This document shows, in pieces, positions 23,101 to 35,219 of a DNA stretch of 64,000 nucleotides. The stretch lies in the NCBI RefSeq assembly GCF_030848805.1, contig NC_092362.1:12132157-12196156 (forward strand). Reading direction: 5' to 3'. A program made the translations under genes and the position numbers. Within the stretch, counting starts at the first letter, position 1, and each line of letters begins with the position of its first letter. The notes under the pieces are model-generated. The model was not told the DNA's origin. It worked only from the letters and a program-made list of their open reading frames with translations, and did not search any database. The stretch is from Temnothorax longispinosus. Its lineage: Eukaryota > Arthropoda > Insecta > Hymenoptera > Formicidae.

Positions 23101-25746
23101 TCTGAAATCGGCAGTTCTCGCTGGAGTTCTGGTGGCCCCCCGAGGAGTTCTATCGAAAACTATTAGGGTCCGAAGCGCTCCGACCAATATATTAAAAGCT
23201 ACAGCCCTTCAAAGTACCGCGCCTAAAATTAAAAAATTATTTTACCGGAGTTCTCGCTGGAGTTCTGGTGGCCCCCCGAGGAGTTCTATCGAAAACTATT
23301 AGGGTCCGAAACGCTCCGACCAATATTTTAAAAGTTACAGCCCCTCAAAGTACCGCAACTCGAAAATATTCTAAGTCCCGAGGGGTAATTTTTTTTTCTG
23401 AAATCGGCAGTTCTCGCTGGAGTTCTGGTGGCCCCCCGAGGAGTTCTATCGAAAACTATTAGGGTCCGAAGCGCTCCGACCAATATATTAAAAGCTACAG
23501 CCCTTCAAAGTACCGCGCCTAAAATTAAAAAAATATTTTACCGGAGTTCTCGCTGGAGTTCTGGTGGCCCCCGAGGAGTTCTATCGAAAACTATTAGGGT
23601 CCGAAGCGCTCCGACCAATATATTAAAAGCTACAGCCCCTCAAAGTACCGCAACTCGAAAATATTCAAGTCCCGAGGGGTAATTTTTTTTTCTGAAATCG
23701 GCAGTTCTCGCTGGAGTTCTGGTGGCCCCCCGAGGAGTTCTATCGAAAACTATTAGGGTCCGAAGCGCTCCGACCAATATATTAAAAGCTACAGCCCTTC
23801 AAAGTACCGCGCCTAAAATTAAAAAATTATTTTACCGGAGTTCTCGCTGGAGTTCTGGTAGCCCCCCGAGGAGTTCTATCGAAAACTATTAGGGTGCGAA
23901 GCGCTCCGACCAATATATTAAAAGCTACAGCCCCTCAAAGTACCGCGGCACCTCGAAAAATATTCTAAGTCCCGGGGGTAATTTTTTTTTCTGAATCGGC
24001 AGTTCTCGCTGGAGTTCTGGTGGCCCCCCGAGGAGTTCTATCGAAAACTATTAGGGTCCGAAGCGCTCCGACCATATATTAAAAGCTACAGCCCTTCAAA
24101 GTACCGCGCCTAAAATTAAAAAATTATTTTACCGAGGAGTTCTCGCTGGAGTTTCTGGTGGCCCCCCGAGGAGTTCTATCGAAAACTATTAGGGTCCGAA
24201 ACGCTCCGACCAATATATTTAAAAGTTACAGCCCCTCAAAGTACCGCAACTCGAAAATATTCTAAGTCCCGAGGGGTACTTTTTTTTTTCTGAAATCGGC
24301 AGTTCTCGCTGGAGTTCTGGTGGCCCCCCGAGGAGTTCTATCGAAAACTATTAGGGTCCGAAGCGCTCCGACCAATATATTAAAAGCTACAGCCCTTCAA
24401 AGTACCGCGCCTAAAAATTAAAAAATTATTTTACCGGAGTTCTCGCTGGAGTTCTGGTGGCCCCCCGAGGAGTTCTATCGAAAACTATTAGGGTCCGAAA
24501 AACGCTCCGACCAATATTTTAAAAGTTACAGCCCCTCAAAGTACCGCAACTCGAAAATATTCTAAGTCCCGAGGGGTAATTTTTTTTTTCTGAAATCGGC
24601 AGTTCTCGCTGGAGTTCTGGTGGCCCCCCGAGGAGTTCTATCGAAAAACTATTAGGGTCCGAAGCGCCGCTCCGACCAATATATTAAAAGCTACAGCCCT
24701 TCAAAGTACCGCGCCTAAAATTAAAAAATTATTTTACCGGAGTTCTCGCTGGAGTTCTGGTGGCCCCCCGAGGAGTTCTATCGAAAACTATTAGGGTCCG
24801 AAACGCTCCGACCAATATTTTAAAAGTTACAGCCCCTCAAAGTACCGCAACTCGAAAATATTCTAAGTCCCGAGGGGTAATTTTTTTTTCTGAAATCGGC
24901 AGTTCTCGCTGGAGTTCTGGTGGCCCCCCGAGGAGTTCTATCGAAAACTATTAGGGTCCGAAGCGCTCCGACCAATATATTAAAAGCTACAGCCCTTCAA
25001 AGTACCGCGCCTAAAATTAAAAAATTATTTTACCGGAGTTCTCGCTGGAGTTCTGGTGGCCCCCCGAGGAGTTCTATCGAAAACTATTAGGGTCCGAAAC
25101 GCTCCGACCAATATTTTAAAAGTTACAGCCCTCAAAGTACCGTAACTCGAAAATATTCTAAGTCACGACTAGGGTCCTAAAATTACAAATTTTTTTTTCT
25201 GAAATCGGCAGTTCTCGCTGGAGTTCTGGTGGCCCCCGAGGAGTTCTATCGAAAACTATTAGGGTCCGAAGCGCTCCGACCAATATATTAAAAGCTACAG
25301 CCCTTCAAAGTACCGCGCCTAAAATTAAAAATATTTTACCGGAGTTCTCGCTGGAGTTCTGGTGGCCCCCCGAGGAGTTCTATCGAAAACTATTAGGGTC
25401 CGAAACGCTCCGACCAATATTTTAAAAGTTACAGCCCTCAAAGTACCGCAACTCGAAAATATTCTAAGGCCGAGGGGTAATTTTTTTTTTTCTGAAATCG
25501 GAGTTCTCGCTGGAGTTCTGGTGGCCCCCCGAGGAGTTCTATCGAAAACTATTAGGGTCCGAAGCGCTCCGACCAATATATTAAAAGCTACAGCCTTCAA
25601 AGTACCGCGCCTAAAATAAAAAATTATTTTACCGGATGTTCTCGCCTGGATTTCTGGTGGCCCCCCGAGATTTCTATCGAAAAATATTAGGGTCCGAAAC
25701 GCTACGACCAATATTTTAAAGGTACAGCCCCTAGTAGTCCCGAGGG
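20110..25746. repeat. Satellite with alternating 160-bp and 136-bp units
   Basis: From about 20480, units start with gccccccgaggagttctatcg. Spacing is 160 bp for type A (22381 to 22541), which contains 'caactcgaaaatattctaag' and a 9-12 T run. It is 136 bp for type B (22541 to 22677), which contains 'gcgcctaaaattaaaaaatt'. A and B mostly alternate, making a 296-bp higher-order unit. Positions 20110-20480 hold diverged founder-like units. Units near 23940-25740 carry more small indels. The repeat encodes open frames by chance and runs into an assembly gap. Confidence 0.95.
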
Positions 25747-26246
25747 NNNNNNNNNNNNNNNNNNNNNNNNNNNNNNNNNNNNNNNNNNNNNNNNNNNNNN
25801 NNNNNNNNNNNNNNNNNNNNNNNNNNNNNNNNNNNNNNNNNNNNNNNNNNNNNNNNNNNNNNNNNNNNNNNNNNNNNNNNNNNNNNNNNNNNNNNNNNNN
25901 NNNNNNNNNNNNNNNNNNNNNNNNNNNNNNNNNNNNNNNNNNNNNNNNNNNNNNNNNNNNNNNNNNNNNNNNNNNNNNNNNNNNNNNNNNNNNNNNNNNN
26001 NNNNNNNNNNNNNNNNNNNNNNNNNNNNNNNNNNNNNNNNNNNNNNNNNNNNNNNNNNNNNNNNNNNNNNNNNNNNNNNNNNNNNNNNNNNNNNNNNNNN
26101 NNNNNNNNNNNNNNNNNNNNNNNNNNNNNNNNNNNNNNNNNNNNNNNNNNNNNNNNNNNNNNNNNNNNNNNNNNNNNNNNNNNNNNNNNNNNNNNNNNNN
26201 NNNNNNNNNNNNNNNNNNNNNNNNNNNNNNNNNNNNNNNNNNNNNN
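25747..26246. other. Assembly gap (500 N)
   Basis: Exactly 500 N, adjoining the satellite. The real array is probably longer. Confidence 0.99.
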
Positions 26247-27342
26247 AATCAACTCTTTACATATAGGCTATTAAAAATATGACAGGAGTTTGATATATTA
26301 TGAATAATTTCTTTATTCCAATTGATGGGGATTTCGAAGGTCTTTCGGTTAGATTTCCGTCTCGTATGGTATAATCAAAAAGCTAGAGTATATTATAGGT
26401 AGATTAAAGGTAGACTTTCTTAATCATAAATCAATCACAATCGGACAGATTTCAATATACAACCACAGTTTATTGCCAGACACAAGTATAAAAAAATATC
26501 GCGACGCATACAGTACTCACAACAGTATAGCAATAATAAGTTTATCAAGCAAGTGTAGTCAAGCAAGTGGACTCCCTCAGTTCCGCCTCCCGCGGACCAA
26601 GCTACTCGATCCACCCAGCCGCGAGATACGGGTGTTGAGGAGAGACCGCTCCTATGGATCGCTCTTTAATATTTCTGCGACCAGGGTAAACATGAAAATC
26701 ATGATTCAACATTCGCAAGGCTAATCTTCGGCGTTAATCGGCTTCAAAATGGGCGATAGATTTGTTGAACAGTTGCTCATTAAATTGTCCGTTGTGTGTC
26801 TCTTAAAAAGCTGAGTCTTCCCTGAAGCAAGATCGGATTGAGTTTCTAATCCAACAAGGCTAGTTTCATCCGCGCCTCTGCTAACATGCTATCATCGCCA
26901 CCTGAAAACAAAGTATTCAAGATTATATGTTCAAATAATTTGCTAGAACCAAATATAGATGTATTATAATATTATAATACATCTATATTTTTTGTGTCTA
27001 AAAAGTTCTATTGTTATGTCCTGTAATACCGGTTATCTTCATTATAATATAATCTACAGTTTTAAAACAACGTTACAATATTTCTGTTATATTAATAATT
27101 AGTTATATTGGTTATTAAATATAGGAAAGGAGGAAATTTTTAGGAAGGAAAGAGAAAGAGAGAGAGTATACTTATCTGAAACAGCATTAAAACTAGTAGT
27201 TTGGTAATCTTTCTATAGGGGTGGAAGACATCCTGCAAATGTATTTGGCAGGTATGTCCAGCATACAGCATTCAAAAAAATATTTGATTTCTTTAGTTTA
27301 ATATATGAAATTAAAATGTTGTTTGTAAGGCATTGTAGAATA
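26247..27342. other. No gene seen
   Basis: Mostly AT-rich, with a GC-richer patch near 26560-26680. The frame at 26473-26724 has no recognisable domain. Part of this may be the 3' flank or tail of the P element that follows. Confidence 0.35.
26951..26990. repeat. Perfect 40-bp palindrome
   Basis: The half aaatatagatgtattataat is followed directly by its exact reverse complement with no spacer. Confidence 0.9.
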
Positions 27343-30300
27343 TTATTTGTTGTCAATGTTCTTTTTGTTACATATTTTATACATTTTTCTGTTCCTTTTC
27401 TTTGTTAAATTATTTTCCACGATGTCTTTATTTATTTTCCGTAATCTTATATATGTTCTAGTACGAACTAGACACGCAATTACTGTTTTTGGAAAACTAT
27501 CATGTATTTTTTCGCAAACAATATCTGTCAATTTATCAAAAATTTTTGATTCTTTATTAAAAAAATTTCCATGAAACTTTTCGAATTCCTCATTCATTAT
27601 TTCTGCTGTTTTCTGGAAGTTTGAGCAAGGATAGATGCAGTTGCCTCTGGAAAGGAAGGAAACCCAATCGTCAGATAAATTGGGAAGGCTCTTGGTTGGA
27701 ACACCCAAGTGGCTGTATTTATCTCGAAATCTATGTGCTACGTAACCGGCTATGTATAACAGCGCATTCTTTTCTATGATTTCGCTAGCTGAAACTCGCT
27801 CGAAATCCTCCAGCAACTGTATTTCGTCTGGAGTAGGGTTGTAACTTCTTAAATCTAGCTCTGGAAAGATAATTAGCAACAAAACTAAGTCGACAAGTTC
27901 GTAATTTTATCCAATTTTCATGAATTTCCATTATTCATAAATACGCAGATTTAGTAAATAATGAAAATAGTTTCCACTATTAAAAAAAATATATATTATG
28001 CAGAATATATTGAATATCAACTACAAATTAAATAAAAAAATTTAAAAATTTTTTCAGTACCTTTTTCTTCTTCTTCTTCATTATTATCGTCTTTTTCTTC
28101 TTCTTCCTTTGCATTGTCAGAAGAAATTTCGTCTGGTTCTGTTATGTACATAAATAATTCTTCTTCGGCCGTAATTTGTTCTTCGTCAGATAGGAATTGC
28201 GAGCATGTTGCATTGATGAAATCAACACGTGAATCTTCAATGTCGATTAATGGTGTAGAGCTACTGTCTCCTTCCGTATTTTCTCCCGGCGAAATTACGT
28301 GTCCTGAATGCTTTCCTAAGATATACCATTTTAGGCGATTTCGTAGTTCCACAGGCGTCGGATGATCGTGTCCTGCACCCATTGATCTCAAATACGAGAA
28401 AAAATTTTCAAGTATATCTTGGTTTAATCTGCGTGTTAACAGATATTCGATTTGGAATGTCTCGAATGTATACTTATCTTGAATGTATGGCAACATTTCT
28501 TTTAAGGACTTGTTACATATTAAAATTCCCTTTTGGAATTGCAGTAAAGCTGACCTCTGTCCAACTCGCATTTCTTGTATAAATTGGTTCATATCATTGA
28601 TAATTTTATTTTGCTCTTCTAAATTTATACCATAAGCAGCCACTATGATATCCAAATTTCATTTGACTATTAAAAACATCAAACCAATTGTTAAATAATT
28701 TGAGTATAACAGACATTTGCTTCCATTGTTTGCAGGCTAATAGTCCTTTTTCTCCGCACCACTGAATAGCCGATGCATTTTGGTTTAAAAAAACCTGTGC
28801 TGCCATTTTCACATTTTGACGTTGTGATCCTTTTACATCCAAATGTGCTCGACTTAGTTTGTGTGCTATTTTTAAGTCTCCTGTATTAAGTGCTAATAGT
28901 TCTTCTAAGCAACTGTTATCGACAAACTCTCCATTAATTCTAAAACCAGAATCAAATAAATTATTTCTGGCCAATTTTAATAAATGCGGAACATCGGCAT
29001 AGAAAAAAATTTTGAGGGAGTTGTCTACAGGATGGACAATAAAGCATTGCTTTCCGGCGCTCTGTTTAATTTTTGCATTTTCGGAATGACTGGAAATGTC
29101 GATTCCAATATTCAGTTCATTCCATAATTTCATATTAGTTGGACCCATGTCACATGTTATTGCTACAACAATATATCCAGCTTCATATAGGTCACGTATC
29201 ACGCTAAACATTATATTCTGGGTCATTGACGTATCAAAATCGTAAAAAACGGGCTGTTTCCATTTTTTAAACAGTCCTCGTGCCATAATAAATTGGCATG
29301 TTTTATGAGGTCCGTAAACTTTCTGTTCCTTTCGTTCGAGGTCCAATTTATTTGAAATATATATTTCGTCAAACGTTAGCACAGTTAACTTATCCGTTAT
29401 GGTAAGATCACGTCCTTTATCTTTCATAATTTTCAAGACATCTTTTAGAATGCCGGGTGGAACATTAAAGGCTGCACACCAATTTTGTAAAGTTGCCACG
29501 CATGGCAGTGGTATTTTCTTCACGTCTCTCAAATACCGATAAGTCTTTGCGCTTAATGACCGCAGAGCGATTGCGGACGTTATATCTTCGGATGACCATT
29601 TTATTCGAATGTCGTTAGGTGACATCAATTTTTTTATTTGTCCAGGCGTGAACACTTTGCTCAAGACATTGACCGCTATTTTTTCGGCTTCCTTCTGCTT
29701 ATGTAGTGTCATTTGTGCAATGGTACAGGATTTTTGCTCTACACTTAATTGCAACTGTTCGATTTCTGTTGTTAGTTTCTCATTTTTCTTTCTTATCTGT
29801 TGATTCTCTTGTTCAAGTTTATTCTTATCTGCTAATAAATTCTTCTTTTCTTCTTCTGTTTTCTTCAAAAGATCCAATAACGATTCCATAGAAATACTTT
29901 GGTGGTCATCAACTTCTTCATTTCTGCAAAAAATATAATTGCATTTTTACACTACTATACAATGTAAATAAAGAGGTAGATATATTGTCTAAAAATTAGT
30001 TTAGAAATAGACAAAAACTAATTGTAATGTCAATGTAATGCGCATAGTAAAAAAAGATGATGGAGGGCTTATAAATAGTAATTTAGATTAAATTAAGATA
30101 CATACATTTGTTCCTCATGCACACATGGCTCAAGTTCAGCATTTATAAATATGTCTGTCTTTACTCTGAAAAATATAAAGAAGTAGTTTCTTATTTATTT
30201 ACATATTTACATTACACAGTATAATAATAATGTATTTTTGCAAGTAAAATGTATTATAAATTTTTTTTGTTTCTCTAATGGCACATATACATTTTTGTGT

Positions 30301-30852
30301 ACACTAGTACAAGTCTTTTTGTTAAATAAATTAAGACAACTATCCATTTAAAAATAAAGAAAATACTTACGGCACTTTTACTTTTTTCTTTTCATTTGTA
30401 ACACGCTAACTGTAGAAACAGTTCCATCTTCAGACGTTATTTCTTTCCGTTTTTTTTGCAATAACAGTAATTTTGTAGGAATAGAACCCTTTTTCAGTCT
30501 TTGCATTAGTTTGGCAGGCACATTGTTTGATCGTGGCTTTGTCCATTCCATTTGAAAGCAATCTTCTTCGAAATGGAGATTGCATACGTGTGCTACAAAT
30601 TATATTTTGACATATTTATTAATCTCGTCAAATAATATTATACATAATAATATTGTATTATAAATACTAATATAAATTATTACATTACATCAACTTACCA
30701 GTGTCAATTTTTATGTTTGTTTCATTTCTTTGACAAGTATCAAGCCATTGCTGACGAATGTCAGTCTCCTTGGGGAATCTAAAGAATTTCAAACCCCTTG
30801 TGCTCGTATGGTCTGTGCGGCTTGCACAATTTTTTATGCAGCACGTTGGCAT
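27343..30852 (-). pseudogene. P-element (THAP) transposase, five exons, one frameshift
   Basis: Minus-strand exons are 30852-30699, 30592-30382, 30165-30106, 29923-28061 and 27860-27343, with matching phases (1,2,2,1). Exons 1-2 form a THAP zinc-binding domain. It has MPTCCIKNC, FFRFPKE and QQWLD, then VCNLHF after the intron, with the basic tail following. Exon 4 opens with a coiled-coil (about 29890-29720). It then has the catalytic core, including TVLTFDEIYIS and AITCDMGPTN, as in P-family transposases. The C-terminal part shows RRLNQDILENFFSYLRS, and exon 5 has ENALLYIAGYVAHRFRD. In P elements the core cuts and rejoins DNA and uses GTP. A one-base shift near 28655 breaks exon 4 just after MKFG. 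Otherwise the chain of roughly 930 residues is open. Element ends were not found. Confidence 0.88.
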
Positions 30853-31236
30853 GATTTCTGTAAGCAGAAGAAAATATATAATATGTAAATGAAAAGATTT
30901 GTGGAGAAAATTATTGTTATATTAAGTTCTTTTCATGCAAGATACTTACAATGTCTTTTTGTTGTCTTTTTACAATGTCTTTTCTTCTACGATGTCCTTT
31001 TTTACTGTCCTTTTAGAATATCGTTTTACTATCGTTTTACTATCTTTTTAATGTCTTTTTACTGTTCTATCGGTCCCTGTTTCACCCACTTTACACAACA
31101 CAACACAACACAGCACAACACAACACAACACTACACAACACTATATTACACAACACTACATTAACTAACACTACACGACACTACACACAACACTGCACAC
31201 AATACTACACAATAGAACCCCAGCAAATACTACACA
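30853..31236. other. P-element upstream region and ACACA-type simple repeat
   Basis: Positions 30950-31075 are a T-rich stretch with repeated 'tgtctttt' words. Positions 31090-31215 are (ACACA)n-like. The 5' terminus of the P element should lie here or just beyond but was not recognised. Confidence 0.45.
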
Positions 31237-31238
31237 AT

Positions 31239-31341
31239 AGAACAGCAAATCACAATAAAGTCAAAATGATATCAAAATGACGATTTTTGGTCATTTTATC
31301 ATTTTGATGTCATTTTGACTTCATTGTGACTTTCTGTTCTA
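31239..31341. repeat. Inverted repeat (MITE-like)
   Basis: The left arm 'tagaacagcaaatcacaata' + 'aagtcaaaatgatatcaaaa' pairs with 'tttgatgtcattttgact' + 'tcattgtgactttctgttcta'. A (CTTCA)n simple repeat follows at 31376-31410. Confidence 0.7.
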
Positions 31342-31776
31342 CCTGGGACACTACATTACACTTCACAATACTTCACTTCACTTCACTTCACTTCACTTCA
31401 CTTCTCTTCACTTTACTATTTTAATAACTGTTTAGTGTTTATAACTTTTCCCGCTTTATTGCCCGAGAATGACAGCTAACAACAACAGCTGTTAGCAGCC
31501 ATATTGCTTTTTAGCATTTGCGACCAACTCCTGATTGGTCCATAACTTTGGACGAGTGCGCATCCACGGGAATGTTACACCTATCTTATTACATCATGGT
31601 TTGGATACTGACTGAGGACGTGCTGGTACTCGGTAGACTGCTGGTCGACTCGGTAGACGACGGCGTCGAAGATGAAGAAGGTCTCGAACTTTGTGTAGAA
31701 AACACTACAGAATATAATAATAAAGACAAAGATAAAGACAAACTAACGGAAATAAACGATTATATTTAACTATACA

Positions 31777-32298
31777 TCTATATATATAAAACAAAGTCGG
31801 GTTAGTTACACCACTTATAACTCAAGAACGGCTGGGCCGAATTTTTACCACAAGTATATGAAATAGGGGTAGAATTTTCCGGAATAGCAGAATAACTAAT
31901 AAAATATCGGAAAAATTCACGTAAAAAAAAAATTAATTTAGAAAGATATCCAAATACATAGAAAAAATACATAGAGGAAGGGAGAGAGGGAGGGGGAGAG
32001 AGAGAAAAAAAGGGAGAGAGAGAGAGAGGGAGAGAAAGAGAGAAAGAGAGAGGGAGAGAGAGAGAGGGGGGGAGAGGGAGAGAGGAAGGAGGAGAGAGAG
32101 AGAGAAAGAGAGGGGGAGAGAGAGAGAGAGGGAGAGAGGGAAAGAGGGGGGAGAGGGAGAGAGGGGGAGAGAAGGAAGAGGGAGAGAGGGGGGAGAAAGA
32201 AAGAGAGAGAAAGAAAGGGGGAGAGAGAGGGACTATTTGCGTGTCTTATCACTACATTCATTACTGTTAGGCGGTACGAAGTTCGCCGGGGCAGCTAG
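31777..32298 (+). mobile_element. Non-autonomous Helitron
   Basis: It begins TCTATATATATAAAACAAAG and ends GGGGCAGCTAG. A GC-rich hairpin (ggcg near 32271 pairing with cgcc near 32285) lies about 10 bases before the terminal CTAG. It is flanked by A on the left and T on the right, the A|T insertion preference of Helitrons. Length is 522 bp. The interior is largely a (GA)n-rich microsatellite (31975-32235), so the Ser/Pro/Leu frame on the other strand is not a gene. Confidence 0.88.
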
Positions 32299-32364
32299 TT
32301 TATAATACAAATTACCGTCTTCCGATATACGTGAGGGCCCCGCTTCGATTCGAAAACGCTCAGT

Positions 32365-33290
32365 CTATGCGAGTGCGGTCAATTTTTTTACGGCCTTGGT
32401 ACGGACTCTCGATTTCTTCTTTATATTTGATAAGCGATCTGATGATGGTGTATCCATTACGGACGATTTTTTAGGGATCGGAACGTCAATTAGAGTTTGC
32501 GACTGCTGCGGTGAACCAACTAAAATTTCAAACTCAAAAGTTTGATTTTGTGTGTTTGGGGTAGTAGGATCAGCTTCTGTAATATACATAATATTATTAA
32601 TACATTCTCTTAAGGCCGAAACAGACTTTTACATAACGCATAATTCATAAACACAACAAAATGGATTGGCCTATTTTCTTATGCACATGTATATGGACCA
32701 ATCAATTTTCTTATGCTTATGCATTACGCGTTATGCAAAAGTCTGTACTTCGACATTTAGTAATTTTTTATATAAATCTTGAGAATACAAACCATTGATA
32801 TCCAGAAGAGCCTCAAGCTCCTCTAGAAGTACCATGCCCTCAAATAGCTGGTTTTTCTCGAAATCCAGTAATGCTAAGTCGATAGACTCACTGGAAGAGA
32901 AATATGAGTAAATATTACGTCGTGCAGAAAATATTATGATTCTCAGAAAATCAACATTAACATTGCGCTTACGAAATCACGTCGTCCTTTGACCGTGAAA
33001 TGACATTGATGTCTTCATCCGCATTATATATCGCGCCCGATGTGATCAGGCCTCGAATATAATTCAATGTGTGCTGATCGTCATCTGTAAAATTATATCC
33101 GTATATATATCATCTAAAAGTACTATTCAACACATCAATCAACTGTATAATAGTAGATTACTTACTTATTAACCATAAATAAATCGGATAAGGAGAGATT
33201 GCGAACGCAAAACGAATCTTGGTCGTTTATTCGAAAATAAACGACATATGGACAATTAAATTTCACTTTTTTCTCTAATGAAGGATCCAT
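32365..33290 (-). CDS. Unrecognised four-exon gene
   Basis: Inferred minus-strand exons are 33290-33166, about 33083-32971, about 32893-32796 and 32579-32365. Exon 1 starts MDPSLEKKVKFNCPYVVYFR. Exon 2 contains IRGLITSGAIYNADEDINVI and exon 3 ESIDLALLDFEKNQLFEGMV. Exon 4, entered through a ttacag acceptor, holds VPIPKKSSVMDTPSSD and a basic tail ending at a TAG. Junctions 2-3 and 3-4 keep the frame. Junction 1-2 with the GTAAGT donor is off by one base, so either the first exon is wrong, a further exon exists, or the gene carries a frameshift. Acidic middle and basic end suggest a nuclear protein, but no domain was recognised. Confidence 0.5.
32616..32753. mobile_element. Palindromic MITE in the last intron
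   Basis: The left arm contains cagacttttacataacgcata and the right arm tacgcgttatgcaaaagtctg. Inner parts carry 'ggattggcc' and 'ggaccaatca'. It fills most of the intron between exons 3 and 4 of the minus-strand gene. Confidence 0.7.
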
Positions 33291-33299
33291 TCCTTCGTT

Positions 33300-33826
33300 T
33301 TTAAGAGACGTAATGAGAAACAGTTTAATCGGAGACGGTGATCGGAATCGGCCCTTTGAACACTGGCAAAGAACTGAAGACTCGAAGAGCACTAATCACA
33401 ATCACAGTAGTCACTTATACTCACTACCCGGCGCAGTCCCGGCACCCGATAATGCGGTAATATGGAAAAAAAAAGCAGAAGACTTTTTTCGCGGGACTGG
33501 CGTGGAAAGTTTCAATATCCGTTATTACGTCGTCTCAGCCAATGAGCGGTTAGATAATTTCTGTTCGCTGTAAAAATGTAAGTCGCTACAACGTGGCGAC
33601 ATCTGTACATTGCGTAGCGAAGTTAGTTCAAGAAACATCGATTTTATTCTTTAATAATCGATTAGTAAAAATATCGATTTAAAATAATTGATATAGCAAT
33701 AGAAAGCATCGATTTTCTAAACATCGAATGAACATCGCCCACCTCTGTCCACCGTGAGCCAGCACACCGATCCGACCGATCATCCGCTGCTCTCGGCATC
33801 CGAATTTCCCGAAAGCAAACAAGTCC
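33300..33826. other. Upstream region of the minus-strand gene; ATCGAT-rich patch
   Basis: No ORF with a recognisable domain. Between 33637 and 33735 there are six ATCGA-type words ('aatcgatt', 'tatcgattt', 'catcgatttt'), resembling clustered DRE-like promoter sites, but this is weak. Confidence 0.3.
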
Positions 33827-34215
33827 TGAGGTAGAGAGTTGCTCTCTGGCTCTGTCGAGTGACGTATCTCGAAGACTTTTCGTTCCCGACCGCTCTTCGT
33901 TTTATCGGTACGTCTCAAGTATAGAGAGTTGCTCTCCAGACTTGCTGAGGGTCTCAACCGTCCGATAAGACCATCAGCATACTGTACCATTGCGAGTCAG
34001 GATAGAGAAGTGCTCTCTACCCTCGCAGAGGGTCTCGGCCGCACGGTACCGTTTTCTAAGTGACGGAATCCAGGCGATCCAGCATAGGGAGTTGCTCCCT
34101 ATACTCGCTGAGTGTCTCAGCCGTCCGATACCGTCAACCTCCCGTTAAGCACCGCCGCGAAACAGAGTAGAAAGGTGCTCTCTACGCTTGCTGAGTCTCG
34201 GTCGCACGGTAGCCT
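33827..34215. repeat. Tandem repeat with hairpin core, about 80-90 bp period
   Basis: Five diverged units start near 33831, 33921, 34001, 34085 and 34168. Each has a short hairpin (agagagttgctctct or a variant such as agggagttgctccct) followed by 'cttgctgagggtctc..ccgtccgata'. Paired changes keep the stem (agaga/tctct versus aggga/tccct). Confidence 0.75.
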
Positions 34216-34833
34216 TTTCCAAAGTCTATATCCTCGACACCGCCGAACGCAACCCGGTATTCGAACGCCGCGACCTGCGCCCGGATCACGATACAGTCGC
34301 GCACAAACCCGCGCTCCCGCGTTGAACCGCGTCATATCACCGCGCCGTATTCAGCAAACGCGTGCGTCCGCCAATCACCGCCCGCGTACCGCGCGTACTC
34401 CGAACCCTGGCCAGCCGCGAACTAGATCCGCGCTTCGGAAGTTAGGTTGTTTTAACTTTTTGAGTAAATTACTTTAAAAATTCAAAATAAAAAAAGTTTA
34501 TAAATAATTAAATTGAACTTATTTTTCTTCTTTTTATAGAGTATAACAGGCAATCATACCTATATGACTGCCTCTTCCTTCCATTGGCCACTTACCTTCC
34601 TTCGAGCGTCAAGCGCATCCAATGTCCGCGTTGATGCTCGCTATCGGCACGGGTGGATTTGCGAGTCCGAGCGGGCAAACAGCATCTCGTGCACCGTCGC
34701 GTCGTCCTCCCCAACGTTGCCGTCGTCGTCGTCGTCGTTCGTCCGAATGTTTTGGCCGAGCTGAGTGAACGCGTACTCTCTGTCGCGCGGGGTGTCGAGC
34801 CTACCAGCTCGCGATGTGTATGCTATCGACGTG
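34216..34833. other. GC-rich, no gene seen
   Basis: Open frames occur on both strands (34112-34477 and 34564-34764), but compositions are Arg/Ser/Pro-rich and no domain is recognisable. The AT-rich dip at 34450-34550 shows nothing. Confidence 0.3.
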
Positions 34834-34949
34834 GGCTGTGGTCCGATTCACGCTCACACGCTTCGTTGCACTATCTTCGTTGCACATCGAATATCAAACG
34901 AAGATAGAGCAATGCTTACAACGCTGTGAGCGTAAATCGGACCGCAGCC
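34834..34949. repeat. Imperfect inverted repeat
   Basis: The left arm 'ggctgtggtccgattcacgc' + 'tcacacgcttcgttgc' pairs with the right arm ending 'tgagcgtaaatcggaccgcagcc'. MITE-like, no ORF. Confidence 0.65.
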
Positions 34950-35219
34950 GTGGTGATACCAGCGGCCGCGCGCGGAACGGTGTGCGTGATAGCTATGCCG
35001 TTATCATGATGGTCCGCATGATCGGCGATGAATTCCTCACGGAGGACCGGGACCGAAAGTACTACGCCGATCACTACACATGTTTCCCACCACCTCTCTT
35101 TATCATCCTCATTACCCTCGTGAAGCTTGGCTTCTTCACGTATTACACAGTTACGATGGGTGAGGTTGTAACCGAACGATATGTAATCGGGCTACGGGGT
35201 ACGCGATTTTGTCCTCTAA

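Noticed and set aside
20569..25711. Repeated open frames with the peptide MAPRGVLSKTIRVR
   Set aside because: They are translations of the satellite unit; frame breaks track unit indels and no domain exists.
20480..25746. CRISPR-like regular repeat spacing
   Set aside because: Units are contiguous 136-160-bp satellite monomers in a eukaryotic genome, with no short repeat plus unique spacers and no cas genes.
25731..26252. Open frame across N bases
   Set aside because: It consists of gap characters only; the same holds for frames over 59338-59933.
31938..32261. Minus-strand Ser/Pro/Leu-rich frame
   Set aside because: It translates the GA microsatellite inside the Helitron.
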